A stretch of DNA of 64,000 nt. Origin: Variovorax atrisoli 110B (lineage in GTDB: Bacteria; Pseudomonadota; Gammaproteobacteria; Burkholderiales; Burkholderiaceae_C). The stretch's first letter is position 1. Each line of letters begins with the position of its first letter. Under the pieces are notes generated by a model. That model was not told where the DNA came from. It did no database searches and was given only the letters and a program-made list of their open reading frames with translations. Made by a program: the position numbers and the translations under genes. The stretch spans positions 248,001-312,000 of the forward strand of contig NZ_KB907455.1 of the NCBI RefSeq assembly GCF_000382045.1, given 5' to 3'. This document shows, in pieces, positions 41,883 through 50,865 of this stretch.

Positions 41883-43666
41883 GCGGCCATTGCAAAGCCC
41901 TCCACCAGCCCTTTCGGGCCCTGGGTGACGGGCTGGAAACTCTCTGCACTGGCCAGCGGCCAGTAGGTACGGAAGACATTGTGCTGCTCGTCGAGCGGGC
42001 CGAGCAACGCGCCCGGCTGCACCTGCATCACCAGGTTGCTCAGCAGGCGCACCTCGGTGTCGGAGATGCGGCGCACGATGTGATGTGCGGTGATCTGCTG
42101 CGGATGGTCGAGGCCTGCGGCCTGCACCAGCTCCTGCAGCGCATGCAGCGTGCTGCGGTGGAAGTTGTGCACCCGCTCGGCCTTGGTCGGCACCACCAGC
42201 GCCTTCTGGCGCAGCGGGTCCTGCGTGGTCACGCCCGTGGGGCAGTGGCCGGTGTGGCAGCTCTGCGCCTGGATGCAGCCCAGGGCCATCATGAAGCCGC
42301 GCGCGGCGTTGCACCAGTCGGCGCCCAGCGCCATCATGCGTGCCACGTCGAAGGCGGTGATCACCTTGGCGGCGCAGCCGATCTTGATGCGGTGCCGCAG
42401 GTTCACGCCCACCAGCGTGTTGTGCACCAGCAGCAGGCCTTCCTGCAGCGGCGCGCCCACGTGGTCGCTGAACTCGACCGGCGCCGCGCCGGTGCCGCCC
42501 TCGGCGCCGTCGACCACGATGAAGTCGGGCGTGATGCCGGTGGCCTGCATCGCCTTGACGATGCCGAACCATTCCCACGGATGGCCCAGGCAGAACTTGA
42601 AGCCGGTGGGCTTGCCGCCCGAGAGCTCGCGCAGCCTGGCGACGAAATGCATCATCTCGGTCGGCGTGGAGAAGGCGCTGTGCGAGGCCGGCGAGATGCA
42701 GTCCACGCCCACCGGCACGCCGCGCGCGGCCGCGATCTCGGGCGTGACCTTGGGGGCCGGCAGCACGCCGCCGTGGCCGGGCTTGGCGCCCTGGCTCAGC
42801 TTGATCTCGATCATCTTCACCTGCGGGTCGCGCGCATTGGCGGTGAAGCGCTCCTCGCTGAAGCTGCCGTCGTCGTTGCGGCAGCCGAAGTAGCCCGAGC
42901 CGATCTCCCAGATCAGGTCGCCGCCGTGCACGCGATGGTGCTGCGAAATCGAGCCTTCGCCGGTGTCGTGCGCGAAGCCGCCCATCTTCGCGCCCTTGTT
43001 GAGCGCGAGGATCGCGTTGGCCGACAGCGCACCGAAGCTCATGGCCGAGATGTTGAAAACGCTCGCGCTGTAGGGCTGGGTGCAAGGATGGTTGGCCCCC
43101 CTGCTCGCCACTGCGTGTGCTTCGCCACCCCCCGACGGGGAGGCTCGGCCGCCTTGGGGCGGCCCGGCGTCGGCCGGTTGCGCCGGATTCGCACCCCCCG
43201 GCTGCTGCGTGCCGCCGATCACGATGCGGAAGTCGTGGCCCGCCAGCTTCGTCGGGCGCATCGAATGGTTGATCCACTCGTAGCCCGCGAGGGTCACGTC
43301 CAGCTGCGTGCCGAAGGGGCGGTTGTCGGGGTCGCCCTTGGCGCGCTGGTACACCAGCGAGCGCTGGGCGCGCGAGAAGGGCGCGGCCTCGGAGTCGCTC
43401 TCGATGAAGTACTGCCGCATCTCGGGCCGGATGAACTCCAGCAGAAAGCGCAGGTGCCCGATCACCGGATAGTTGCGCAGGATGGCGTGCCGGGCCTGCC
43501 GCAGGTCGTGCACGCCGGTACCTGCGAGTACCGCAAATACTACCACGCCGATCCAGGCCAGCCAGAGATGCGGCGAGACCAGCACGAAGGCCAGGCAGGC
43601 CACCAGACCGACCACGCACAGGGCGAAAGCGCTGTAGCGCGTCGGAAACGGAATAATCGTGGGCAT
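41879..43666 (-). CDS. FMN-binding glutamate synthase family protein with in-frame repeat insertion
   Basis: 595 residues. N-terminal membrane helices (ALCVVGLVACLAFVLVSPHL, WIGVVVFAVLAGTGVHDL) precede the FMN/3Fe-4S glutamate synthase barrel: NISAMSFGALSANAILALNK, ISQHHRVHGGDLIWEIGSGY, IKLSQGAKPGHGGVLP, VDGAEGGTGAAPVEF, and the Fe-S loop CIQAQSCHTGHCPTG. A Pro/Gly/Ala-rich stretch of about 41 residues between IVIGG-T and CTQPYSASV is encoded by a diverged dispersed repeat at 43085-43207 and is not part of the fold. Family members may form glutamate or act as other FMN oxidoreductases. Confidence 0.88.
   Translation of the reverse strand: MPTIIPFPTRYSAFALCVVGLVACLAFVLVSPHLWLAWIGVVVFAVLAGTGVHDLRQARHAILRNYPVIGHLRFLLEFIRPEMRQYFIESDSEAAPFSRAQRSLVYQRAKGDPDNRPFGTQLDVTLAGYEWINHSMRPTKLAGHDFRIVIGGTQQPGGANPAQPADAGPPQGGRASPSGGGEAHAVASRGANHPCTQPYSASVFNISAMSFGALSANAILALNKGAKMGGFAHDTGEGSISQHHRVHGGDLIWEIGSGYFGCRNDDGSFSEERFTANARDPQVKMIEIKLSQGAKPGHGGVLPAPKVTPEIAAARGVPVGVDCISPASHSAFSTPTEMMHFVARLRELSGGKPTGFKFCLGHPWEWFGIVKAMQATGITPDFIVVDGAEGGTGAAPVEFSDHVGAPLQEGLLLVHNTLVGVNLRHRIKIGCAAKVITAFDVARMMALGADWCNAARGFMMALGCIQAQSCHTGHCPTGVTTQDPLRQKALVVPTKAERVHNFHRSTLHALQELVQAAGLDHPQQITAHHIVRRISDTEVRLLSNLVMQVQPGALLGPLDEQHNVFRTYWPLASAESFQPVTQGPKGLVEGFAMAA
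43085..43207 (+). repeat. Diverged dispersed repeat inside the glutamate synthase frame, copy G
   Basis: Aligns by eye with the other copies: gcccccctgctcgccactgc, then gtgtgcttcgccaccccccg and acggggaggctcgg; downstream a ccggcgtcggccgg stem. It is inserted without a stop or frameshift and adds about 41 residues. Confidence 0.65.
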
Positions 43667-43724
43667 AGAAGAAATAGTCTCGGCCGCGGCCTGCTGCATC
43701 ATAGAGGGCTGCCCCGAACTTGCC

Positions 43725-44516
<792 letters not shown>

Positions 44517-44520
44517 CTTG

Positions 44521-44618
44521 GCTCACCCCCGGCTTCGCGCACTTCGTGTCGCTTCGCCAACCCCCTTCCAGGGGGCAATACCTGCGGGCCGGCGAAGCCG
44601 GTTCCGCGGTATTCCTGA
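44521..44618 (+). repeat. Dispersed ~95-bp intergenic repeat, copy C
   Basis: acccccggcttcgcgcactt, tcgtgtcgcttcgccaaccc, ccttccagggggcaatacct, ending gaagccggttccgcggtatt. It fills the whole gap between YecA and the MFS gene; the MFS ATG follows directly. Confidence 0.88.
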
Positions 44619-45872
44619 ATGAACTCCGATGCGCCGCTGCCGCCGCCTCCGGCCGCCGAGCCGCTGACGCCGCGCGCGGCCTGGGCGATGGTCCTGGCGC
44701 TGTGCGCCGGGGTCGCGCTGAGCCAGGCGTTCCGCACGGTGGGCGCCATCATGGCAAGTCCGCTGCAGGCCGATTTCCATCTTTCCGCACAGGCCCTCGG
44801 GATCTTCTCGGGGGCTTTTCATTTCGCGTTCGGCGCGATGCAGCTCTTCATGGGCATCGGCATCGACCTGCACGGCGTGCGCCGCACGGTGCTGGTGGCC
44901 TTTCCGGTCGCGATCGCGGGCGCGCTGCTGTCGGCGGTGTCGTCCAGCTACCTGATGCTGGTGGCGGGGCAGGCGCTGATCGGCGTGGGCTGCGCGCCGG
45001 CCTTCCTGGTGTGCACGGTGTTCATCGCGCGGCACTTTCCGGCGGCGCGCTTCGCCACCGTGTCGGGCATGGTGCTGGCCATCGGCGGCGTGGGCATGCT
45101 GGTCACCGGCACGCCGCTGGCGTGGCTGGTGCAGGCGTACTCATGGCGCGCGGGCTTCCTGGTGCTGGCTCTCGCTGCGGCGCTGGCGTGGCTGGCGATC
45201 TGGTTCTGGGTGCACGAGCCCGCCGTGGCTTCCGACGGCAGGCGGGAGTCGATCCCCGAGGCGATCCGCCAGTTCGGCGCGCTCTTCGCGATGCCGCACA
45301 CGCTCGGCATCATGGTGCTGGGCGCCGTCACGTATGCGGCCTTCATCTCGCTGCGCGGCCTCTGGCTGGGGCCGCTGATGATGGAGCGCCACGGCTACTC
45401 GCTGGTGCAGAGCGGCAACGTGGCGCTGGCGGTGTCGGTGATCTCGCTCGTCGGCGCGCCGCTCTTCGGCCGCCTCGACCGCGAAGACGCCGCTTCGCGC
45501 CGCCGCTGGATCACGGTCTGCTGCCTCGGCTATGCGGGACTCTTCGCGCTGATCGCCGTGCTGCACTCGGCATGGCTCGACATCGCCGGCATGGTGCTGA
45601 TCGGCGTGCTCTCGGGCTTCATCGTCTGGCAGTACGCCGACGTGCGCGGCGCCTATCCGGCCACGCTCACCGGCCGCGCGATGGCCGTGTTCACGATGGC
45701 GATGTTCCTCGGCGTGGCGCTCATGCAGTGGGGCACCGGCGTGGCCGCATCGATTGCAGCGGCGCACGGCGCCGACCCGCTGACAGCCGTGCTGGGCACG
45801 ATCGCTGCGCTGCTGCTGGCGGGCATCGCCGCCTTCGCCTGGTTGCCCGCGCCGAAGAACACCCAAGCCTGA
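44619..45872 (+). CDS. MFS transporter (paralog of the gene at 13148)
   Basis: 417 residues, about 12 TM helices. ALSQAFRTVGAIMASPLQAD, GVRRTVLVAFPVAIAGALLS, GVGCAPAFLVCTVFIARHF and GTPLAWLVQAYSWRAGFLVL match the first MFS paralog almost segment for segment. Start is immediately after repeat C and shows no Shine-Dalgarno, so translation initiation may depend on sequence brought by the repeat. Repeats C and D flank it in opposite orientation. Substrate unknown. Confidence 0.87.
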   Translation: MNSDAPLPPPPAAEPLTPRAAWAMVLALCAGVALSQAFRTVGAIMASPLQADFHLSAQALGIFSGAFHFAFGAMQLFMGIGIDLHGVRRTVLVAFPVAIAGALLSAVSSSYLMLVAGQALIGVGCAPAFLVCTVFIARHFPAARFATVSGMVLAIGGVGMLVTGTPLAWLVQAYSWRAGFLVLALAAALAWLAIWFWVHEPAVASDGRRESIPEAIRQFGALFAMPHTLGIMVLGAVTYAAFISLRGLWLGPLMMERHGYSLVQSGNVALAVSVISLVGAPLFGRLDREDAASRRRWITVCCLGYAGLFALIAVLHSAWLDIAGMVLIGVLSGFIVWQYADVRGAYPATLTGRAMAVFTMAMFLGVALMQWGTGVAASIAAAHGADPLTAVLGTIAALLLAGIAAFAWLPAPKNTQA

Positions 45873-45875
45873 TCA

Positions 45876-45973
45876 AGGAACACCGCGGAACCGGCTTTGC
45901 CGGGCCGCTGGTGTTGCCCCCGGAAGGGGGTTGGCGAAGCGACACGAAGTGCGCGAAGCCTGGGGGCGAGCCA
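45876..45973 (-). repeat. Dispersed ~95-bp intergenic repeat, copy D
   Basis: Reverse-orientation copy (ggaacaccgcggaaccggct at its left, agcgacacgaagtgcgcgaa and gcctgggggcgagcc at its right). With copy C it brackets the MFS gene as inverted repeats. Confidence 0.88.
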
Positions 45974-45987
45974 CGTTCAAATCACGT

Positions 45988-46308
45988 TCAAATCTTGAAG
46001 GCGCGCTGGATATCGGGTCGCACCAGGTCGGCGTACTCGCGATGCTTGCGGATGTAGCCTGCGATGAACTGGCACACCGGAATCACGTGCAGCCCCTTGG
46101 CGCGCGCCTCTCCGAGCACGTGCTTCGCGATGCCCGAGCCCACGCCCTTGCCCTCGAATTCGGGCAGCACCTCCGTGTGGGTGAACATGATCGCGTCGGT
46201 CAGCAGGTTGTATTCGGCATAGCCGGCCAGCTTGCCGTCGAGGGTGGCCTCGTAGCGGTGCTGCGCTTCGTTGTTGGAGAGGGCGAGGGCGGTGTCGTTG
46301 GTGCTCAT
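45988..46308 (-). CDS. Small GNAT-type acetyltransferase (YjdJ-like)
   Basis: 106 residues. RYEATLDGKLAGYAEYNLLT, FTHTEVLPEFEGKGVGSGIA (acetyl-CoA pyrophosphate loop, G-K-G-V-G-S) and GLHVIPVCQFIAGYIRKH are characteristic of the short N-acetyltransferase family; substrate unknown. Its start overlaps the stop of the NTF2-like gene by 4 bp. Cytoplasmic. Confidence 0.88.
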   Translation of the reverse strand: MSTNDTALALSNNEAQHRYEATLDGKLAGYAEYNLLTDAIMFTHTEVLPEFEGKGVGSGIAKHVLGEARAKGLHVIPVCQFIAGYIRKHREYADLVRPDIQRAFKI

Positions 46309-46799
46309 GGCTGTCGTGCGAGAAAGGTTGCGAGGTTGGCTGCGGCGGTGGCGCGCACCTTCTTGCGCAGCATCGGCGACCAGCCGAGCAGCAGGCCCGG
46401 CGCACCGAGCGCCTGGCGCGACCAGGTCCAGAAGGGGAAGCTGTCGCGGTGCGTGGCGATCAGCCCGTCGGGCGTGAAGGTGAAGCGTGCGTCGATGCTG
46501 TTGTCGACGATGCGCCCGGTGGCGGTGAAGCGGTAGTGCGCGTCCCAGTGGGCGCTGCCGGTGCTGTCGTCGGCCTTCACGTCGCGCCAGGTGAGCTTCC
46601 ACACGTCGGCGCCCTTGGCCTTGGTGCCGCCGGCCAGCATGCGCCACATGCCGCCCACTTCGCGGCGCCCGCGCAGCGAGAAGGCCTCGTCGTCGAACAC
46701 CGCGTCGGGCGCGTAGCAGGCTTCCATGGCGGGGGCGTCCAGCCGGGCGAAGGCGCTGTAGAAGCGCTCGATGGTCTGTGCGTTGGTGGCTGCGGTCAT
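46305..46799 (-). CDS. NTF2-like (SnoaL) fold protein
   Basis: 164 residues. IERFYSAFARLDAPAMEACY, APDAVFDDEAFSLRGRREVG and ARFTFTPDGLIATHRDSFPF are the usual marks of the NTF2/SnoaL cone fold. The C-terminus (LLGWSPMLRKKVRATAAANL) is common to the polyketide-cyclase-like group. No conserved catalytic pair can be assigned, so it may bind or isomerise a small ligand. Coupled to the GNAT gene. Confidence 0.85.
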   Translation of the reverse strand: MTAATNAQTIERFYSAFARLDAPAMEACYAPDAVFDDEAFSLRGRREVGGMWRMLAGGTKAKGADVWKLTWRDVKADDSTGSAHWDAHYRFTATGRIVDNSIDARFTFTPDGLIATHRDSFPFWTWSRQALGAPGLLLGWSPMLRKKVRATAAANLATFLARQP

Positions 46800-46874
46800 G
46801 GAAGGCTCATGGTTGTTGGGTTCCTCGGGGCGGTCGGCGGAGCTTAAGCCATTGTTAACTGTTGGCGCCCTTTC

Positions 46875-46880
46875 GATAAT
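46875..46880 (+). promoter_or_regulatory. -10 element giving a leaderless message
   Basis: GATAAT ends 7 bp before the ATG at 46888; no Shine-Dalgarno is seen between. Confidence 0.45.
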
Positions 46881-46887
46881 CCGCGCG

Positions 46888-48072
46888 ATGGATGAGCGCA
46901 GAAACTTCGTGCGGCTGCTGGGAGGCGGCGTCGTCATGGCAGCGGGTGCGGCCGCGCTGGCGACCTGGTGGCTGAACTCGGAAGTGCCGCCGGCAGCGCT
47001 GGAGATATGGAACGGCCCCGGCGACGAGCCCGACCTGCGCAGGCGCGCCATCGCCTACGCCGTCACCGCACCCACCGCCTACAACCGCCAGCCCTGGCTG
47101 GTCGACCTGCGCGAGCCCGACGCCATCGTGGTGTATTGCGACCGCGAGCGCGTGCAGCCCGAGAGCGACCCCTTCGGCCGCCAGGTGGTCATCGGCCATG
47201 GCGCCTTCATCGAACTGCTGGTGATGGCGCTGGCCCACCACGGCGTGCAGGCCAGCGTGCAGCTGTGGCCTCAAGGAGAGCTGACCGGCGAGCCGGTGCG
47301 ATGGCCGCACATCCCGGTGGCGCGGTTGCGGCTGGCAGGCGGCGGCGTGCCCGATCCGCTGTTCGCGCAGGTGCTGCGGCGGCGCACGCCCAAGCAGCGC
47401 TTCGACCTCATGCGGCCGGTGTCCGCGGATGTCCTGCAGGGCCTGTCCTCGATGGTGCCCGCGGGCGGCATCGTGAATTCGGCCGGCACGGTGGACACGG
47501 CGCGCGTGCTCGCGCTGCGCAAGCTCTGCGCGGAGGCGGCACGCGTGGAGCTCACCACGCCCGGCACCGCGATGGAAAACCTGCGGCTGCTGCGCGTCGG
47601 CCCGCAGGAGATCCTCGCGCACCGCGACGGCCTCTCGCTCAACGACCCGGCGCTGCGCGTGGCCGTGGCACTGGGCCGGTTCGACCGCAGCGGGCCCGCG
47701 CCGGAGGACAGCCTGGCCTTCCGCCGGACGCTGCAGCTCTACGAGGACCAGGCCAACACCGCCATGGGCTTCATCTGGCTCAGCACGCGCGGCAACAGCC
47801 GCACCGAGCAGATCGCGGCAGGCCGCACCTACGTGCGCCAGCAGCTGCGCGCCACCGACCTGGGCCTGGGCATGCACCCGATGAGCCAGCCTCTGGAGGA
47901 GTTCGCCGAGATGGCGCCGCACCACGCCGCCGCGCACCACATGCTGCTGGGCGTTGCGCCGCCGCGAGACAGGCACAGCACCACGCTGCAGATGATGTGC
48001 CGCGTCGGCTACCCGATGGCGCCGGTGCCGCCCGCGCCGCGCCGGCCGCTGGGCGACTTCATGGCGGCCTGA
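46888..48072 (+). CDS. Acg-type nitroreductase family protein
   Basis: 394 residues. N-terminal twin-arginine-like ERRNFVRLLGGGVVMAAGAA (one TM or signal), then the two-lobed nitroreductase fold: AVTAPTAYNRQPWLVDLREP, VVIGHGAFIELLVMALAHHG, RRRTPKQRFDL and FIWLSTRGNSRTEQIAAGRT. It resembles the Acg (Mycobacterium Rv2032-like) FMN-binding proteins, which bind FMN but often lack nitroreductase activity. C-terminus ends RRPLGDFMAA. Alternative longer start at 46771 is unlikely given the leaderless -10. Confidence 0.85.
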   Translation: MDERRNFVRLLGGGVVMAAGAAALATWWLNSEVPPAALEIWNGPGDEPDLRRRAIAYAVTAPTAYNRQPWLVDLREPDAIVVYCDRERVQPESDPFGRQVVIGHGAFIELLVMALAHHGVQASVQLWPQGELTGEPVRWPHIPVARLRLAGGGVPDPLFAQVLRRRTPKQRFDLMRPVSADVLQGLSSMVPAGGIVNSAGTVDTARVLALRKLCAEAARVELTTPGTAMENLRLLRVGPQEILAHRDGLSLNDPALRVAVALGRFDRSGPAPEDSLAFRRTLQLYEDQANTAMGFIWLSTRGNSRTEQIAAGRTYVRQQLRATDLGLGMHPMSQPLEEFAEMAPHHAAAHHMLLGVAPPRDRHSTTLQMMCRVGYPMAPVPPAPRRPLGDFMAA

Positions 48073-48092
48073 GCTGCGCGCTCGGTGCGCCT

Positions 48093-48605
48093 TCAGTGCG
48101 CGAGCAGCAGCTCGACCAGCGTCTGCAGCGCGTGATGCACCGTGGCCGCGCGCACCGTGGCGCGGTCGCCGTCGAAGCGGCGGCGCTCGGTGCGCACCTC
48201 GCCGTCCACCGACCAGCCGAACCACACCGTGCCCACAGGCTTCTCGGGCGTGCCCCCCGTGGGGCCGGCCACGCCGGTCACGGCCAGCGCCACGCGCGAG
48301 GGGGGCGAATGCGCGATCGCACCCGTGGCCATGGCCCGCGCCACCGGCTCGCTCACTGCGCCGTGCGCGGCGATCACGCCTGCGTCCACGCCCAGCAGCT
48401 CGGTCTTGGCCTCGTTGGAATAGGTGATGAAGCCGCGCTCGAACCACACGCTCGAGCCCGCCAGGTCGGTGCAGGCGGCGCCGATCAGCCCGCCGGTGCA
48501 GCTCTCGGCGGTGGCCAGCATCCAGCGTTTTTTCTGCAGCAGCTCGGCCAGCACCACGACCAGTTCGGGCGTGTCATGGTCCGCGAGGGCTTTGTTCAGT
48601 TGCAT
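48093..48605 (-). CDS. pncC: Nicotinamide-nucleotide amidohydrolase (CinA C-terminal family)
   Basis: 170 residues, single CinA C-terminal domain. LATAESCTGGLIGAACTDL carries the catalytic Ser and Cys region, GFITYSNEAKTELLGV and LAVTGVAGPTGGTPEKPVGT complete the motif set. It deamidates NMN to NaMN for NAD salvage. 40 bp downstream of pgpA on the same strand; in many betaproteobacteria it follows thiL-pgpA. Confidence 0.92.
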   Translation of the reverse strand: MQLNKALADHDTPELVVVLAELLQKKRWMLATAESCTGGLIGAACTDLAGSSVWFERGFITYSNEAKTELLGVDAGVIAAHGAVSEPVARAMATGAIAHSPPSRVALAVTGVAGPTGGTPEKPVGTVWFGWSVDGEVRTERRRFDGDRATVRAATVHHALQTLVELLLAH

Positions 48606-48645
48606 GGAGGAAGAACAGGAGAAGAAGACAGGGAAATCATCGCGC

Positions 48646-49257
48646 TCACCACGCGCGCCACAGCGCGATGACCAGCAGCGTGCAGAAGGCCGCCACCAGG
48701 TCGTCAAGGATGATGCCGAAGCCTGCGCGCCACCAGCCCACCTCCGTCGAGTCGCGCTGCTTGAAGAGCGAATCGGCCCAGGCCACCGGGCCCGGCTTGG
48801 CGGCATCGAAGAAGCGGAAGAGCGCGAAGGCGACGGTCTGCGCGAGCAGGCCCGCCGGCGTGACCAGCCACAGCACGATCCAGAAGGCGACCACTTCGTC
48901 CCACACCACGGGGCTGGGGTCGGCCACGTTCATGTCGCGCGCGGTCACGGTGCAGGCCCACCAGCCGATCGGCAGCGAGGCCGCGATGATCCAGCCGATG
49001 GCGGCCGGCGTGAACCACAGCTGCATCACCGAGAACGCGACCCAGGCCCACAGCGTGCCCACCGTGCCGGGCGCGATGCGCGAGATGCCCGAGCCGAAGC
49101 CCAGCGCGATGAAGTGCGCGGGGTGGGACAGCAGGAAGCGCAGCGTGGCGCGGCGCATCGGAGGGCGGGGCATGGCGCCGGAAGTCGTGGTGGACGAGGA
49201 AGACGAAGAGGAAGTATGGGGGGAAGCGGCTTGCATCGGGGAGGGAGTGTCGCGCAT
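48646..49257 (-). CDS. pgpA: Phosphatidylglycerophosphatase A
   Basis: About 203 residues. A Ser/Thr-rich N-terminus (alternative start MQAASPHT at 49236) precedes LSHPAHFIALGFGSGISRIA, PGTVGTLWAWVAFSV, VWDEVVAFWIVLWLVTPAG and ILDDLVAAFCTLLV. About four membrane helices. It makes phosphatidylglycerol by dephosphorylating PG-phosphate. Forms an operon with pncC; thiL, its usual partner, is 6 kb to the right. Confidence 0.9.
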   Translation of the reverse strand: MRDTPSPMQAASPHTSSSSSSSTTTSGAMPRPPMRRATLRFLLSHPAHFIALGFGSGISRIAPGTVGTLWAWVAFSVMQLWFTPAAIGWIIAASLPIGWWACTVTARDMNVADPSPVVWDEVVAFWIVLWLVTPAGLLAQTVAFALFRFFDAAKPGPVAWADSLFKQRDSTEVGWWRAGFGIILDDLVAAFCTLLVIALWRAW

Positions 49258-49374
49258 CCGGGGTCGGGCCGGCGCGGCGACGTTTATTTATCAAAGCAAT
49301 AGCTTGTTTAATTGGCCTATCACGCCTAGTATCCGGGCTCGTTCCGCTTCTTCGTGCCTTCCGGCCCGCGTCCC

Positions 49375-50844
49375 ATGGCTTCCGCGTCTTCCTCGCCTTC
49401 CTCTTCCTCCGCGGCCCTGCATCCGCCGACTTCCACCGCCGCCTGGGGCGAACTCTTCAGCGGCCGCAACGGCTGGCGCGCGCTGGCGCTCACGGGCGGC
49501 GTCGCGCTGCACGCGGTCAACGTGCACATCGTGACCACCGTGCTGCCCTCGGTGGTGCGCGAGATCGGCGGGCTCGACTGGTACGCCTGGAGCACCACGC
49601 TCTTCGTGATCGGCTCGATCCTCGGCGCCACGCTGTCGGTGCGGCTGCTCGCGGTGCTCGGCCCGCGCGGCGCCTGCCTGGCGGCGCTGGCAGTGTTCAG
49701 CGCCGGCTCGATCGGCTGTGCGCTCGCGCCGGCCATGCCGTGGATGCTGGCGGGCCGCACGGTGCAGGGGCTGGGCGGCGGGCTGCTCGCGGCGCTGAGC
49801 TACGGGCTGATCCAGCTGGTGTTCGAACAGCGGCTGTGGCCGCGCGCAGTGGCGCTGGTGTCGGGCATGTGGGGCGTGGCCACGCTGTGCGGTCCGGCCG
49901 TGGGCGGGCTCTTCACGCAGGCCGGGCACTGGCGCTGGGCCTTCTGGTTCCTGCTGCCGGTGGCGGCGGCGCAGGCGCTGCTGGTGCTCGTGCAGCTGCG
50001 GCCCTCGATGGGCGTGAGGCACGAGCGGCCCGCCGCGCCGCCGCGCGTGCCGGCATTGCAGATCGGCCTGCTCGCGGCCTCGGTGCTCGCCATCGCGGCC
50101 AGCGGCCTCGTGCCCGACCTGCGCTGGCAGGCCGCCGGCGTGGCGGCGGGGCTGGCCATCGGTTTCGTCGCCACCCGCATCGACGGCCGCGCCACGGTGC
50201 GCGTGCTGCCGCGCGGCGCCTATGCGGTGAGCGCGCCGCTGGGCGCCATCTACGCCAGCGTGGCGCTGCTGCTGATCGGCAGCACCACCGAGATCTTCGT
50301 GCCGTACTTCCTGCAGCTGCTGCACGGCCGTTCGCCGCTGGCGGCGGGCTATCTCACGGCCGCGATGGCGGGCGGCTGGAGCGCGGGCTCGCTGCTGTCG
50401 TCGGGCCGAAGCGGCGCGGGCGCCGACCGCATGCTGCGCATGGGCCCGGTGGCCTGCACGCCGGGGCTGCTCGCGCTCGCGTGGCTGCTGCCTTCGCCGG
50501 GCGCGGTCGACGCAGGCGCCCAGACCGTGCTGATCGCCATCGCGCTCGCGGCCGTGGGGCTCGGCGTGGGCATCGGCTGGCCGCACCTGATCACGCGCGT
50601 GATGTCGCTGGCGCCGAAGGGCGAGCAGGGCCTGGCCTCGGCCTCGATCACCACCGTGCAGCTCTACGGCATGGCCGTGGGCGCGGCGGTGGCGGGGCTG
50701 GTGGCGAATGCGGCGGGGCTCAGCGTGCCGGGCGGCGTGGACGGCGCGAAGTCGGCGGCCGTGTGGCTGTTCGCGGGCTTCGCGTTCGCGCCCGCTGCAG
50801 CGGCGTGGCTCGCGTACCGCGTGGTCGCGCGGCGCGGCTGGTGA
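49375..50844 (+). CDS. MFS transporter, DHA2-like
   Basis: 489 residues, roughly 13-14 membrane helices. GGVALHAVNVHIVTTVLPSV, WSTTLFVIGSILGATLSVRL, GRTVQGLGGGLLAALSYGLI (motif C region GPAVGGLFTQAGHWRWAFWF follows) and GWPHLITRVMSLAPKGEQGL. Exports or imports a small organic compound; position beside a FAD hydroxylase and Bug receptor suggests the same catabolic unit, but it points the opposite way to them. Start at MASASSS; GTG at 49354 is an alternative. Confidence 0.88.
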   Translation: MASASSSPSSSSAALHPPTSTAAWGELFSGRNGWRALALTGGVALHAVNVHIVTTVLPSVVREIGGLDWYAWSTTLFVIGSILGATLSVRLLAVLGPRGACLAALAVFSAGSIGCALAPAMPWMLAGRTVQGLGGGLLAALSYGLIQLVFEQRLWPRAVALVSGMWGVATLCGPAVGGLFTQAGHWRWAFWFLLPVAAAQALLVLVQLRPSMGVRHERPAAPPRVPALQIGLLAASVLAIAASGLVPDLRWQAAGVAAGLAIGFVATRIDGRATVRVLPRGAYAVSAPLGAIYASVALLLIGSTTEIFVPYFLQLLHGRSPLAAGYLTAAMAGGWSAGSLLSSGRSGAGADRMLRMGPVACTPGLLALAWLLPSPGAVDAGAQTVLIAIALAAVGLGVGIGWPHLITRVMSLAPKGEQGLASASITTVQLYGMAVGAAVAGLVANAAGLSVPGGVDGAKSAAVWLFAGFAFAPAAAAWLAYRVVARRGW

Positions 50845-50865
50845 GCTGGCAAGGCTGCGGGAGGT

